DNA of 64,000 bases from Emydura subglobosa (GCA_007922225.1 ML679989.1:21803534-21867533), one strand, 5' to 3'; counted from the first letter of the stretch, positions 1-12,968 are shown. Notes: generated by a model not told the origin, from the sequence alone. Translations and numbers: made by a program.

Positions 1-209
1 GAAAGTGAAACACAACAGTACTGGGTTAGTACATTGAGTACTAGCAGTGAAATGGATCATTCTAGTCTCACTGTGCAATCGGAGTGTAAATCCATATTGG
101 ACATGGTGAAAAGTGAATTACATTTTTAAAATGCTTGTAGTTCTAATAATCTTAGGTGGAGACAGTGGTATGCTGTCTAGAATTTAAAAGGTCTGGTCTT
201 TCCAGCTGT

Positions 210-777
210 TACTCCTGGGAGAATTCTGCACCACTGCGCAATGCAGAATTTGTGCAGAAAAAAGTTCTGTACAGAATTTCATTTTTTCCTGCAGAATTGG
301 TGCTGCAGAGCTGCTGGCCACCACTAGGGGCTGCTCCCCAGTTTGCAGTGCGCTGCGGTTTCCAGGTTTGCTGGCCCCACTCGATCACATGGTGCGGCTG
401 GGCCCCCTCCTTGTTCAGCTGCTGCGCACTTGGAGAGGCAGGAGCAACAGCTAGCTGGGAGCTGGAGGGAAGGGCTGCTGCTTTACGAGAGGGGGGGCTG
501 CCAGGGATGAGGTGTGACTCAAGCTGTTCTGGGGACAGCTGACCTTTTAAATTGTGCCCCCCACTATCAACAGGTATGAGTCATCTCTGCCTGATGGGAC
601 AGTAATGAAGTTGTCTTCCCCATTGTTAGATGTAACTGCTGATAGGAATTTTGAAATAAATTACTCAAATAATTGAAACTAGTTGATTATATTGTGGTGT
701 TGTGACAAAATATGCAGAACTTTAAAATATTGCTTGCAGAATTTTTAATTTTTTGGCACAGAATTCCCCCAGGAGTA
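210..777. mobile_element. MITE with TACTCCTGGG inverted termini
   Basis: The left end (210-231) and the reverse complement of the right end (756-777) agree at about 20 of 22 bases, both starting TACTCCTGGG. The flanks are AGCTGT on both sides (204-209 and 778-783), a probable 6-bp target duplication. The interior has no transposase. A second, opposite-oriented and partial copy lies at 31888. The superfamily is not clear to me. Confidence 0.75.
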
Positions 778-3245
778 AGCTGTACAGGGATGAGGAACCA
801 TTCCCTTCACTGTTGGTAGTGTAGTTACAAACAGGTGTGGTGAATAGCTGTAATTCATTGTGGACATAAAACAAACTAGGTGTGTTCCTGATACCGTGCC
901 AGCAGATATGCTTATTTCTGGCAGTTGTTATTATTACACAGGATCTGAGGCTTAGCTGATCCTTTTGAATAGATGTATTGCATATTTTAAGATGATCTTT
1001 GAAGTGGATTCTCTTTGTATTTGTCCATGATTCAAAGACTAATCTAGACTAGTGTCCTCTAGGTTTTCTTCTGTTTTCCCTAAGCACCTTTAGTTTGGGG
1101 GATCATCTTTCTTTTTATCCTGCATCAGCTGGCACAGGGTATTTACAACACAGCTGTGCAACTTACACTGTCCTGCAGCTTCTGCAATGCATGTAGGCTC
1201 TGCTGGCACCTTATTTGCGTCAGGTAGAGACCTGCCATTTAGCTCTCTTCCCTCTCTGACTTCTTGGATGGTCAGTCTTATTGTGGAGTGCGATAGACTT
1301 CTTAAGTTTTTGGGATATGGAAATTTTGTCCAAAATTAATCTTGAGTGCTGCCCACTAGGTTACTAGCAGTGCTAGAAGAGATCAAAATAAGAAACAGAG
1401 AAATTCTTTTTTCCATGGTAGGGGGCAAACCTGAAGACAGTTAACATTCAGATGGTGGCTACATCTGTTGATGCAGTTATTTTCAGTGTTTTGGGTAAAC
1501 AGTGTGTGATTTTTAGCCTTCACTCTAAGCAAAGGGATAATGCATGTACTATTCATAAATACAGCAATGGAAACTGAAGTCTGACTTTAGAAACAAAAGC
1601 AGCCTAATTTATACCACCAGTTACTTGCTTTGTGCATATAGTGGCACTAATTAGTCAGTCAAATTACATGCACAAAGATGTTTGGACACTGCTCCACAAA
1701 TAGAGAGAGATCAGGCAGGCTGACTGTGCTGTTTGCAAATATTGGATTGCATCTATACTTGACCAGTTGGATCTCAGGTTCCATTTTTTTCCGGTATATA
1801 GGCAGTCCATCTAGCAGGCATCTTTTGCTGGTAATTCAATTTTTGCATAAGAGACAGAGCATACAACTTGTCAGCTCTTTGTAATTATTCTGAAGTCTCA
1901 GACTGCTGGCAAAGACTTGACCTTATTAGAGGGATGTAGGTTTTTTCTTCTGAGAATGAACCAACCTGTTTCTCTGATTCATTGTTCTCCTGTCTGTGGA
2001 ATTAGTAAGCTTTAATCATGAGTTTGTGGGGTTTTTTTGAAGGAAGTTAAACAATCCTAACGATCGACTTTCTGGATTCTACTGTACAATTATTAAGATT
2101 ACGTGATCCTCATCAGATTCATTCTGCTCCTGACAGTGCCACAAAGAAGCCCAAATGTAATATTAACAAATACTGCAAGATCTTTGTTAGAGAAGCTTGA
2201 GTATTCATGCATATTTGGGGTAACAGAGCCACCGTGCTTTGTAGATTTTACAGTCCAAAGCATGTGAAGTAGCTTGTCTGGGGTGTAAAAGTCAGTCTGT
2301 CTGTCTGTCGTAGACTGGGAGTCCTAGGTGATGAAGTCAATCAGTAAATGGGTTATTCTTTATAATCAGAGGCCTTAATGACTTCCCCTCTACCCTTTCT
2401 CTGGGAGTGAACAATGACACTGCTGTGGAAATGGCTGCAGAATGCTATGCCGAATAGCTTCTTGAACAGAGATATTTGAGTAGGTTTGAGCCACACTATG
2501 CTTAGGTTTGAAATACAGGACTATTAGTTTCAAATTTGTGATTTGGATTAACCTGTGATCTGACACTATTGATCAGATACTTGCCTTCAGAAGCAGTTTA
2601 GGTGGAGCACTGCCCATAATGTCTTGTGTGTCATAAAGGCTAACCCGGCAGCATTAAGAGCTAATCATCTGCTGGTATATTCATGATACAGTCAGGAATG
2701 CAGTTGCTGATTAAAAAATAGACTACTTGTTGGGTGTAACAATTGGTATAACTACTGTTCATTTTTAGCATAAGAAAATAACATCTAACCTAGTAAGTAC
2801 AAGGGAAAATGATTTTCCCTTGGATCATCTGTATCCCAAATGCTTTTCCATTTCCCTTTTGGTTCTAGGTACCATGCCATTCTTTCCCTACTGCTTCCAA
2901 GGCCCCATCAAAAAGGATTGAAAGTTTCTCTCCTTTCTAGACCAGTTGGCTTGCTCTTACCCTAGCTTGAAGGGTTAATGTTGACTTTGAACAGGACTTG
3001 AGCAATTAATGCTAGGTGACTTAACCTTGTTAGCTGGAGGTAAGTACATGATAAGAGTAGGAGAGTGGGGCTCATTGGTACCCAGGGACAGCGTCTTGTT
3101 GAGAAGTCCAGCCCCATTGATACTTTAGTAATGAGAAGCAGAAGGGCACTGGGATTTGTACCTGGATCCTGCTGGGGTTGGTGGGCTCCATCTTGCATTT
3201 AGCCTCTGGCTAGTAGTTGGCTATGAAGCTCAATTCCCTCCAGCT

Positions 3246-3380
3246 CAGTGGTTCTCAACCTGCAGTCCACAGGCTGCTTACTACCCAATCAGCACCCTGC
3301 TGCGGCCCATGTGACATCCTCAGGGCCATACAGGTAGTAGTGGATGCGACCCACAATGGTACATTGGTTGGGAATCACTG
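3246..3380. mobile_element. short hAT-like MITE
   Basis: The element starts CAGTGGTTCTCAACC and ends GGTTGGGAATCACTG, which are approximate inverted repeats of the kind seen in hAT/Charlie-type MITEs. No clear 8-bp target duplication remains. Its interior (ATGTGACATCCTCAGGGCC) is related in inverse orientation to the copy at 21111. Confidence 0.7.
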
Positions 3381-4330
3381 GTTGCTGGAAGTGCAGTTTC
3401 CTCTCTGCCCTCCCTCCCCCCAGAGCCTCTTGCCTGTTGAGCGGGTGTGGGTCTCACTAGCTTTACCCCTCTGGCAAAGCATCTTGGCTGCTGCATGAGG
3501 CAGAGGCTCTCTTTCCTCTCCGTCTTCTGGCTGCTGGAAGAGAGTTTCTGGAGACAGATTTATGCTGTGTTCCTCCTAACTCTGGGCAAGTCTTGTGTGT
3601 TTTCTCTAAATCACTCCACTGACTCCATAGCCTTCTACAGGAATGTGAAATTGACACAATTATATGCAGGCTGGGGATTCTGGTATTAAAACTGATCAGT
3701 CTTGTTAATTTCACTCTGGTGCTGGTTGGCTGTAACAGGAACAGAGTCTAGCTCTGTCTGCAGGCTCAAGACAGTACCGTGTTAGTCTACATTTGTTTTG
3801 TGTCTGCAAGTTTATTTTGCTAAATGTAAGGACATGGGGCCAGATTTTCAAAATCATAGGCCATGGAACCAGGGGGACCACCTGGACCATTGTCCAACTG
3901 CTTTTTTGCCTGGACCAAACCTTTATGGCACCATGACCACACGTGCCAGGTTGCATCACCACTCCCTAAAATTCCATCCAGTTTCCCCTGCATAATGATG
4001 GAGGAGCAAATGGACCAAATTTGAGTGAGCAGTGTTGCAACCTGGTAGGGTTACAGCAACACTCAGGTTTGGCCCGGTGGCCCCTTCGTTGTGATGGAGG
4101 GATAGATTAGCCAATTTTGTGTGAGTAGTGTTGCAGCCCTCTGAGCCAGGTCATGGCGCCATTCACTCACATTTGAAGGAGTTGGATGTGGGGGCTATTG
4201 GGTTGGAGCGGTCAGGCTGCTGGGGGGTTTAGGAGAGGCCTAGAGTGGGAAAAAGGATAGTCAGGTGGTGGTGGGGAATCTATGCCCTTCCCCGCCACCA
4301 CACTTTAAATGGTGCTCCACAGCCCCTGTT

Positions 4331-4475
4331 AAAAGGTATTTAGGTACCTAAAGATGCAGATAGGTAACTCCCATGGAAAATCAGTGGGAGTTGGGTATTT
4401 AAGCTGCTTAGGCACTTCTGAAGAGCTCACTAAGTATCTGTCTGCATCTTTAGGTGTCTAAATACCTTTAAAAAT
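4331..4475. repeat. fold-back (palindromic) repeat
   Basis: Arms at 4332-4360 and 4441-4469 are inverted copies matching at 27 of 29 bases (core TATTTAG..CACCTAAAGATGCAGA). They enclose an 80-nt loop. The arms and loop resemble a palindromic repeat frequent in turtle and bird DNA, recognisable by 'cctaaatacctttgaaaatctg'. Confidence 0.75.
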
Positions 4476-5224
4476 CTGCCTCGAGTTCCTTTTTAAAAAG
4501 TGCAATATTACCTTAAAAATGTCTTTCTCTGATTCCACATCAGTTTGTTCAGTTTACAAGTGCAAAGATTATTTTTATTTATAACTGTCAATTTTGTGAA
4601 CTCACCCTAGGCTCTTAATCAGGTTGGGTTCTTTTCATCATGTGCCTCAAAAAGAAGAGGTTCTGCAAGTTATACCCTCACTGACACCTCTGAAACATCC
4701 CTGTCTTTGCTTTATGCCCCCAGTAAGGGTTTGCACAAGTGTCCCTGCTGACTTAATTTGGCCTGCAGACCTCTTCATACTGGTGATGGTGTGCAAGGTT
4801 GAAAGAGCCTGGATTGACTGAGACTCCAGGGTGAGTTCACAGAGCTGATGATTTATATAAAAAAAATCTTTTTCCAGAAACCTCAACTGAGTTGATGTGG
4901 AGCCATTGAGACCATGAATGTGGAAATCCATGGTGGTGTTGCTTCTCCAGGTAGAGATGCACTTTATGTGAGCTTAAGTTATGTAAAATTTAAATGGCTT
5001 TAGATCTCCCACCTCGACACTCCAGGGGATACTTCCCTCTCGCCACTAGCAAGCAGAAGTTTCAAGTACCAGCTGCCTAGGTGACACTGCCAGTACTAGT
5101 TATGGTTAAGAATTTGGGACCTGAAATTGAGCTGGGTTCTCTGGTGCTCGCCATAAGCTTACTGTCTGGTTATTTTTTACCATTCTTTCTCAAAGGCATG
5201 ATTCTTTTGTGTATGTGTGGGGTG

Positions 5225-5760
5225 AAGGTGGGGGTAGAGTATGTACTTGAGCAGGCCCCCAGCAAAATGCAGATGGTGAGACATGGCTTACTTGAGTAGA
5301 GTACAGATACATGTGAATGGTGTGAGTATGTACCTGAGAACCTACTCTACACAGCTCTCTACTCATCCAAGCCTGCCTCCCCATCTGCACTGCTGCTTTT
5401 AGCTTTGTAGTGTCCTTCAGTCTTCTTGCTGCTGGAGCCTTTCTGTGCTTCAGGGAAAGGCTCTGGCAGCAGGAAAAGGCGCTGCCAGCTCCCTGCTGCA
5501 GGAGCCTTTCCCCATTGCAGATAAGGACCACAGCAGTGGGGAAAGACTCTCTGGTAAGGGAGAGACAGTGAGGAGAGGCTAAACCTGGGTAAGGTAAGCC
5601 TTTCCCCACTGCCTCCCCCTGGCAGAGCCTTTCACTGACACATCTAGCTACACACTGCAGTGTAGACAGCTTGTTTTTCACTGCAGCAAGTAGCTGAATA
5701 GCCTACATGCTGCTGAAAGTAGAGCGTAGTCTAGATGTAGCCACAGTGTGCAGTAGCTTA
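5225..5760. repeat. possible old MITE, GC-rich interior
   Basis: The stretch is GC-richer than its surroundings and ends with 'agtgtagaca' and 'gtctagatgtagcc' motifs shared by other MITE-like repeats in this window. It contains no believable coding sequence. Clear terminal repeats were not found, so the boundaries are approximate. Confidence 0.35.
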
Positions 5761-5947
5761 CTCTGCAAGTAGACTTGTTGATTTGAGTTGAACTAATTGT
5801 GGAGTAAGAGTGGAAGAATGTGGCCTTATGAATGGATGACTTCAGAAACGTTCTGTGATGGAGACGAAGGACTGTATTTTCTAGTGGCCCAAGTAAAAGG
5901 CTCACAGCTCAGAAGATTGTGGTTTTTTAGTCCAGCTGAGCCTGTGA

Positions 5948-7303
5948 CACATTGACTTTCCTGAGGACTGGAAAAAAGCAAATCTAGTGCCCATCTTCAA
6001 AAAAGGGAGGAAAGAGGATCCAGGGAACTACACACTGGTCAGCCTCACTTCAATTCCTGGAAAATTTATGGAGCAGGTCCTTAAGGAATCCATTTTAAGG
6101 CACTTGGAAGAGAGGAAGGTGATCAGGAACAGTCAACATGGATTCACCAAGAGAAAGTCATGCCTGACCAACCTGATTGCTTTCTACGATGAGGTGACTG
6201 GCTCTGTGGATGTAGGGAAGGCGGTGGATGTGATATACCTTGACTTTAGCAAAGCTTTTGATACTGTCTCTCACAGTATTCTTATCAGCAAGTTAAAGAA
6301 GTATGGGTTGGATGAATGGACTATAAAATGGATAGAGAACTGGCTAGAGCATAGGGCTCAACGAGTAGTGATCAATGGCTCCATGTCTAGCTGGCAACCA
6401 GTCACAAGCGGAGTTCCCCAGGGGTCAGTCCTGGGGCCGGTTTTGTTCAACATCTTCATTAATGATCTGGAAGATGGGATAGATTGCACCCTCAGCAAGT
6501 TTGCAGATGACACTAAGCTGGGGGGAGTGGTAGATACCCTGGAAGGTAGGGATTGGATACAGAAGGACCTAGACAAACTGGACGATTGGGCCAAAAGAAA
6601 TCTGATGAGGTTCAACAAGGACAAGTGCAGAGTCCTGCACTTAGGAAGGAAGAATCCCATGCACAGCTATAGACTGGGGACCGACGAGCTAGGCAGCAGT
6701 TCTGTAGAAAAGGACCTGGGGGTAACAGTGGATAAAAAACTGGATATGAGTCAGCAGTGTGCCCTGATTGTTAAGAAGGCTAATAGTATATTGGGCTGCA
6801 TTAGAAGGGGCATTGCCAGCAGGTCACGGGAAGTGATTATTCCCCTCTATTCGGCATTGGTAAGGCCACATTTAGAGTATTGTGTCCAGTTTTGGGCCCC
6901 CCACTACAAAAAGGATGTGGACAAATTGGAGAGAGTCCAGTTGAGGGCAACAAAAATGATTAGGGGGCTGGAGCTCAGGACTTATGAGGAGAGGCTAAGG
7001 AAACTGGGCTTGTTTAGTCTGCAAAAGAGAAGAATGAGGGGGGATTTGATAGCAGCCTTTAACTACCTGAAAGGGGGTTCCAGGGAGGATGGGGCTAGGC
7101 TGTTCTCGGTGGTGGCAGATGACAGAACGAGGAGCAATGGTCTCAAGTTGCAGTTGGGGAGGTCTAGGTTGGACATTAGGAAAAAGTTTTTCACTAGGAG
7201 GATGGTGAAGCACTGGAATGGGTTACCTAGGGAGGTGGTGGAATCTCCATCCTTAGAGGTTTTTAAGCTGAGGCTTGACAAAGCCCTGGCTGGGATGATT
7301 TAG
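5948..7303 (+). CDS. CR1 ORF2 C-terminal fragment (reverse transcriptase)
   Basis: The frame is open from the truncation point ([20 protein letters not shown]) to TAG at 7301, about 451 residues, with no stop or frameshift. Visible motifs in order are [11 protein letters not shown] (motif A, with catalytic Asp), [20 protein letters not shown] (motif B), [10 protein letters not shown] (motif C, FADD), and the C-terminal block [20 protein letters not shown]. The endonuclease domain and ORF1 are missing, so the copy cannot be autonomous. The unbroken frame suggests it is younger than most repeats around it. Confidence 0.9.
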   Translation, partial: HIDFPEDWKKANLVPIFKKGRKEDPGNYTLVSLTSIPGKFMEQVLKESILRHLEERKVIRNSQHGFTKRKSCLTNLIAFYDEVTGSVDVGKAVDVIYLDFSKAFDTVSHSILISKLKKYGLDEWTIKWIENWLEHRAQRVVINGSMSSWQPVTSGVPQGSVLGPVLFNIFINDLEDGIDCTLSKFADDTKLGGVVDTLEGRDWIQKDLDKLDDWAKRNLMRFNKDKCRVLHLGRKNPMHSYRLGTDELGSSSVEKDLGVTVDKKLDMSQQCALIVKKANSILGCIRRGIASRSREVIIPLYSALVRPHLEYCVQFWAPHYKKDVDKLERVQLRATKMIRGLELRTYEERLRKLGLFSLQKRRMRGDLIAAFNYLKGGSREDGARLFSVVADDRTRSNGLKLQLGRSRLDIRKKFFTRRMVKHWNGLPREVVESPSLEVFKLRLDKALAGMI

Positions 7304-7387
7304 CTGAGGTTAGTCCTGCTTTGAGCAGGGGTTGGACTAGATACCTCCTGAGGTCCCTTCCAACTCTAATATTCTATGATTCTATGA
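5948..7387 (+). mobile_element. CR1 LINE, 5'-truncated, with intact 3' end
   Basis: The element begins inside the ORF2 reverse transcriptase. It ends in the characteristic CR1 3' tail (GGTTGGACTAGATACCTCC ... CCTTCCAACTCTAATATTCTATG) with two ATTCTATG units at 7370-7387. CR1 LINEs have 5' truncation and octamer tails rather than poly(A). It lies in sense orientation within the first visible RABL6 intron. Confidence 0.93.
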
Positions 7388-8620
7388 CTTTGGGCAAGTC
7401 ACTTGATTGCCTTGTGCCTCAGTCAGTCAAGCTGGAAAAATGGATGCAGAGCAGGAATTTCTTTAAAAAACCAGACTCTGCATCTGATCTTTGGTTATCT
7501 GCATAAGTTGAAAGAAACCTCTCAGGAAAGCAGATAATCAAAAAAAAAATTCTTATTTGCACTGGTTACTCTTTTTATAGGATTTTCACACTTACTAGCT
7601 AAACCAACAGTGCATGGTTTCCTGGGATGAGAATCCTAGTTGGTTAAATTCAATCACTGTGTGAGAGGAGAATATTTTTTACTTTAGCCCATTGTCTTCC
7701 CATTCAATTGCTGTGTGCTCGCAGGTGTTGCCAGTACAAATGATTGTTTCAGTACTTAGTTTGTCACTACTCTGAAAAGCAACTCTCTAACAGAGGCATT
7801 GTGGGGCATCTGTGTTACATATGGTATCAGATCACTTACTCAGAATGAGTAAAAATATGGCTTTCTAACTGCAACTGCTTAGCCTACGTTATGAAGCTGA
7901 GCTGAGCTGTTTCTGTCTCCTGCATGATCAGTAATAAAGTTTCTGCAGTTGGAACTTAGTTATTAAATATGAGGCAGACTAAAATCCACTTTACTCTCCT
8001 ATAGCTATTGGCTCTGCAGTGCTTTTGGGAGTAAAAATCTTATTTTTTTCCTCCGAGTAAGCCAATGTGACTTGGAATTCACACAGGAACAGACCTTGTG
8101 TATGACTTGTAGGGTGATACATGTTTCAATTCCTGTTTGGTGCATTTGTGTGAGTGTTTTTAAAATGTTAACAAAGTTGATCTCCCTTTGAATAGCGTTA
8201 CTCTGATGTTTTCAGTCACAAAGATGTTGGTTACAAATCAGTCTTTATTCTCAGTATTTAATGAACTTCTAGTCTTAAAAAACAATGTGGCAGCTCTCTG
8301 TAGGATACAGAAAGGAATCCAAAATGGGGGTTTTGAAGAGCTCATAAAATAATGTTTTCCAAATCTGTAACTTAATTTAAAAAATTGTCCATACCTTTCA
8401 CTTCTATTACCAGGGATTTTCAAGGGATTCTTTAAAGCGTGCAGCATTTGAAGTACATCTGAGAGAGGGAATGCTATGGGGGTTTTAAGGCTTTTTATGA
8501 TATTCTGGGTTTTTTTCTTTTTGGCTTTGTAACAGATTTGCTTTGGGTTAGGTGTTTTTTTTTTTCTTTTTTTTCCTTTCCAAATCTGTCTAAAGTTGTG
8601 CATCCTTCTTCCACTTCTAG

Positions 8621-8668
8621 CCACTGATGATATCGTAAAGGTTGAAGTCTGGGACGTAGTTGACAAAG
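8621..8668 (+). CDS. RABL6: RABL6 coding exon (G3-like region, VEVWDVVDK)
   Basis: This 48-nt exon reads (T)TDDIVKVEVWDVVDK plus the first base of the next codon. The acceptor is a pyrimidine-rich stretch ending in CTTCTAG and the donor is AAAG|GTAAAG. It enters with two bases of a split Thr codon and leaves with one base of a Gly codon. In Ras-type GTPases the switch II / G3 motif (WDTAGQ) lies here. RABL6 has WDVVDKG instead, a known peculiarity of the family, so the catalytic Gln is absent. It is the first exon of the gene visible in the window. Confidence 0.93.
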
Positions 8669-11600
8669 GTAAAGATTTACTGTTTCCTTTCTAATGCTAC
8701 TTACTTCCTTTTAAAAAAACAAAAACCTTAAATGAGAATTTATGTGAAATTCAGTAATTATTTTTTTTTCTTTTTTTTTGGTACAAATGTTTGTGTTCAT
8801 TTCCTGAAGTAATCTGGCAGGGCTGGGAATTCTGTCTCATTACCAGAGCTCAGATTTGACATCTTTAACTGCAGGGTGAACAGAGACTTTAGAAGTAGTT
8901 GCAAGAAGCCTATACTTCTTACCAAGTTGGCTTCATTCATTCAATGATGGACCAAATGATTGGGTTTCTTATGTGTTTGGGAAATTTCATTTCCTCTGCC
9001 TTTTCAAAGCCACTAGTTTTTTCTATTTATAGTAGTACCAACTAATGTATCTTTTTGAAGGAATAATCTTGTTAAAATGGTAGTTTCACTATACAAAGTA
9101 GTGGTGGGGTTTTTTTTGTTTTTTTTTTAAGTGTTTTAAATCCTCTTAAATGATTACATTTTCTGTGCGCTAATCCAAAACCTTTTTATAAAATGCCTAC
9201 TAGGAAATCAGCATATGTTTAAAAAATATTTACATTTTTTGACAGTCTTTGGGAGCCAGATATTTGCATCTGATGACAAAATGTAGCTTTTAAAACATCA
9301 TAGCATATCAGAAAAAGAACTGTATATTTTTGGTTCTTAGGAAGTAAAAAACTGTACCAAACACCAAGTTGGAAGCTGTTGGCAGAAAAGAATGGAATTC
9401 ATATGTAAATCTCAACAGCACGTTCTTTTGTATGAACTGAAGTTGTTTTTGGCGTAGGTGTTTTCTTTGAGAAAATGACTTGGACATATATCCTGTTTAT
9501 GGTTAGAAAAATGACTTTGTAAATATAGCACCCCCTTACTTTGCAGGTTTGCCCTTTGTGAAAGGTGATCCGGGTCAGATATGGTGACTAATTATGGAAA
9601 TTTACACTTTATCATCTTACTCCTGTTTCCCTTTCTGCAGAGCCCTTAGAGACTTGAAAGACTCAACTGGAATCTGTTCTGGCTTTGGTACCCTCAGCAG
9701 AACCATGAACTTAATCCCAGGAGCCCTGTCTCTTATTTAAAAGTACACAGAATTGTGCAACTCACATGTACTTTAATGTCATCTTTATTAGAGCTCAGTT
9801 GGATCAGGGATACTGGTGAAGTGCCAGCCGGATTCCAGCTTGACTTTCGATAACTTACCCTAAGCATGCAGGGCTGGCATCCAGGAGGTCCATCTTTTTA
9901 CTTACCAGTAGACAAATCTGGTATCAAGTAACTGAGACCATGAATGAATGACCCTGTGATACCAGTATTTTATTTTATTTTAGTTAGTTCTCAGAGCAGA
10001 GCTGCACTTTATGCTCCAGAGATTTGTCATCCTATTGGCAAAATAGGCTGTCAACTTGGCATTTGCAGAAGTTAATAAGAATTCAATCTTCTGGGTGGAG
10101 TGTGCCTGAAATTTAAAGGGACTGTCCTCTTCCACTCCCCTCCCAGAGGAGGAAACATGTTGTTCTGTTAGAAATCCTGTTTATGGAACAAACAAAACCA
10201 AGTCTTTTATGTAGTTACAGATTTATGGGCCTACTTAGTGCAGTGGAATGAAGTCCAGATCAGTATGATGATGTACCAAAACCAAGTCCTCTTTCAACTC
10301 TGATATTAGTGCAATTCTGTGATAAATGCACCTCAAGAAAAAATGCAACTAGCCTTTAAGAATTGTTCATATCTCACTGTTTCATCCTTAACATGATCTC
10401 ATTTAATTTTTTTTTTCTTTTGTGCTCAGGCCAAAAAATCCTCCTGCGTGATGCTTTGGGTGAGAGTGACCTTAGTGTAGACTGTAGTCTTTTATTAGCA
10501 AAGCATCCAGTGCTTTTGCAGTTTAATACTGATAGCATCAGATCCTTGCTTCACCTTCTCTAAGAAGATCCTATCTAATGTGCAGACTTAGAGTTGTGCA
10601 TTGTGCTGCATTTGAAACTGCCACCAACTCGTACATTCTGAATGTGGCATTTCAAAGTTGTATGTTGCTTCCCACCTATAATTACAACTTACACCCCCAA
10701 GCCTGAAAGAAAGAAGTCTGTCTGTTTTCTAGGGGACAATCACACGCAAGATTAACACATTAACAAATCTCAGCTGAGCAATAGGGATGATGGAAAATAT
10801 GGTCTTTTATTCCTTCTAATGGTCTGTGGGCTCTTCAGATAGGCAGACAAACTGTGTATTGTATCTGTAAGTAATGTGAACTCTCACTAGCACTAATGTT
10901 TTGCACAGCATGGGCTGCACCCCTGAAGGAGTGGAGAGGGACAGGTACAGGCGTCTCAGGATCTGTGTATACTAGAATTTTTAACTTGAGTTAATTGATT
11001 GCCTTTTTATTCAAATTAGCTAGCCCACTTCTCCATGCTAGTTTGGACATTCCACGCCTTTGTGGTTTATAAGAATGTTAGCTAAATTGAGTTAATTGCA
11101 GTCTGTTCACTAGAGTTTAACTCAAACGTAGATAAATGCTCAATTCTTCTCCAGCATCTCAGCTTTCATTTGTCTCTAGCTGCTGTGATTGTAGAGCAAA
11201 ATTGTAACCAAGACAGTTGGAATTTGCAGAGAACCTGAAACAATAGCTCTGAGATGTGAGCTGAACCATACATTTGAGTGGGTGCTAAATCAGATGCCAG
11301 TGGTGATGCTTTAAATGTCAGCATTAATGGAAGAAAGGAGAGAGAGAATCATAACCTAAAGCTCTCCACAATTTGTTCTGAGTGACCCTTCATTTTGGTG
11401 CCACGAGTCGGAGGGTTTGGAAGATACTACTTACTCTTTCCCTTAGTCAAGAAGGCGCCAACCCCAGCAAGGCATCCAAACCCCACAGATAGCAGCTAAG
11501 ACCAAGGACCCAGGCGAGTGAGATGTTTTGTTAATGAAAAAATTAATGTTGCCACTTAGCTATAATTATTTTTTAAAAAGCATTGTTAAGAAATATGACT

Positions 11601-11879
11601 GTAATCTTGCAGCGCAATGTGCTATTTCAAACCTTTCTTAACATCCAGTATGAATATACAGTGTTCCTAATAATTTTGACACATTTTAAAATACAAATTA
11701 ATTTCATTTAATAATTCTAAAAGTTATCCAGAATTTAACATCACATGGTGAGGTTGAAGGGGTAGCACGCTTAGTTTAATTTTCCTGAAGGAGAATTCAG
11801 CTTTCAAATGTGGGGGTAATATTGGTTTAACTAGGAACATTACAGGTACTTTCTCTCTCCTTAACAATAAATGCCTTTC

Positions 11880-11990
11880 TCTCAGTATACCTCTCAGTGT
11901 AGAATAGAGTCCAGTGTAGAATAGCTTTTCTGCCTTAAATTCACACACTGGCTTATTTTGCAATAGTGTCCATATGTAGACAAGCCCTAA
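11880..11990. repeat. MITE end fragment ('atgtagacaagccct')
   Basis: The fragment contains two copies of 'ccagtgtagaatag' and ends in ATGTAGACAAGCCCTA, the terminal motif of a turtle MITE group. The other end was not located. Confidence 0.45.
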
Positions 11991-12326
11991 TGCTCATATT
12001 CCTCTCAGGATACATGCAGCAGTTTTAAAAACATTTTTTTAAAGTGAATATTGAGAGGGTGGAAAGGGGTAAATTCCTGTAAGGACCTTTTGTGCATTAT
12101 CCAAGACAGAAAGAAGCAAAAAGTGTATTTCAGTAGTACTCTCTAACTTCTCTGACCTTCAAAAAGAAGATTGTTGGATCATCTAGATTAGCATTTTGCC
12201 AAAGGACTGAAGGACTGGCTTTTGGTAGTACATTTTCTAGTTTTTTGTCCAGTCGAATTCTGAAATGTCTTGAGTTCTGGGTCGTCCCTTCTCTTATGAG
12301 ATGATCCCACAGTCCAATAGATCTTC

Positions 12327-12610
12327 GGTCTTGTCTAAACTCAAAATTAAGTTGCCCTAAGTTACGTTGATGTACAGTTTCATGTCCACACTGCTCTATT
12401 TCTGCTAGAGGTGCGTGTCTTCACCGGGGGTGCTTGCATTACCTTAACTACATCAACCTAAGCGCTACGCCTCTCGCGGAGGTGGAGTTATTGGGTCAGT
12501 GTAGTGGGTGACTTACATCGGTGGGAGCAACATTGTAGTGTAGACACTTACAGAGTTAGGTCAACGTAAGCTGCCTTACATGGACCTAACTCTGTAGTGT
12601 AGATCAGGCC
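12327..12610. mobile_element. MITE with GGYCTTGTCTA-type inverted ends
   Basis: The left end reads GGTCTTGTCTAAACTC. The right end, in reverse complement, reads GGCCTGATCTACACTACAG. Internal segments such as 'ttaggtcaacgtaag' and 'gttacgttgatgtac' are partly complementary, giving a long imperfect palindrome. There is no transposase. The pattern matches a very common turtle MITE group. Confidence 0.7.
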
Positions 12611-12968
12611 TTGCTGTTAAGCCTTTTCTGCTTTGTAGCTTAAATGGACTGTGCATGCTTCTAGAGTGTGTTCATGTGTCCAGAGCTTATAAATTGCCAT
12701 AAGATTCCCTTTGTGTAAACAGTCTCTCCCCAGCCTTCCCTTCACATATTGTGGGATGTTTCGCCTTCTCCCTCTCCCCACCACAATCATCCTTTCGCTG
12801 AATTGCATGGTTTCAGCTTTTTTGTCTTTCCTTTCTTCCATTTGCCCCCTAGTCATTATGATTTGTTAAATTCACTTACAGAAGTTCAAATCAAAGCACT
12901 TAATGGACTCACTAAAACCACATAATACTGTTTGCTTCAGGTTTATGCACTAGAACTGAGCTTTCATA

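Larger units (their letters stand above)
1..8620 (+). other. RABL6 intron (3' part)
   Basis: No exon was recognised here. Identified contents are a TACTCCTGGG MITE (210-777), a small hAT-like MITE (3246-3380), a fold-back repeat (4331-4475), a possible old element (5225-5760) and a CR1 LINE (5948-7387). The remaining stretches, including 780-3240, 3381-4330 and 7450-8560, are AT-rich unique-looking DNA in which I see no gene. The exon carrying the P-loop would have been recognisable and was looked for without success. Confidence 0.75.

Noticed and set aside
156..542. Open frame of 128 codons on the + strand
   Set aside because: It lies mostly inside the TACTCCTGGG MITE, has no recognisable domain, and its composition follows the GC-rich interior of the repeat.
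1..8620. RABL6 P-loop exon
   Set aside because: I looked for a segment encoding the family's GDRNTGKT-type loop and found none in the first 8.6 kb.
10434..10470. Mini-exon after a strong polypyrimidine acceptor (GTGCTCAG) with a GTGAGA donor
   Set aside because: It would add 28 nt that break the frame and match no RABL6 sequence. Such pairs arise often by chance in introns.
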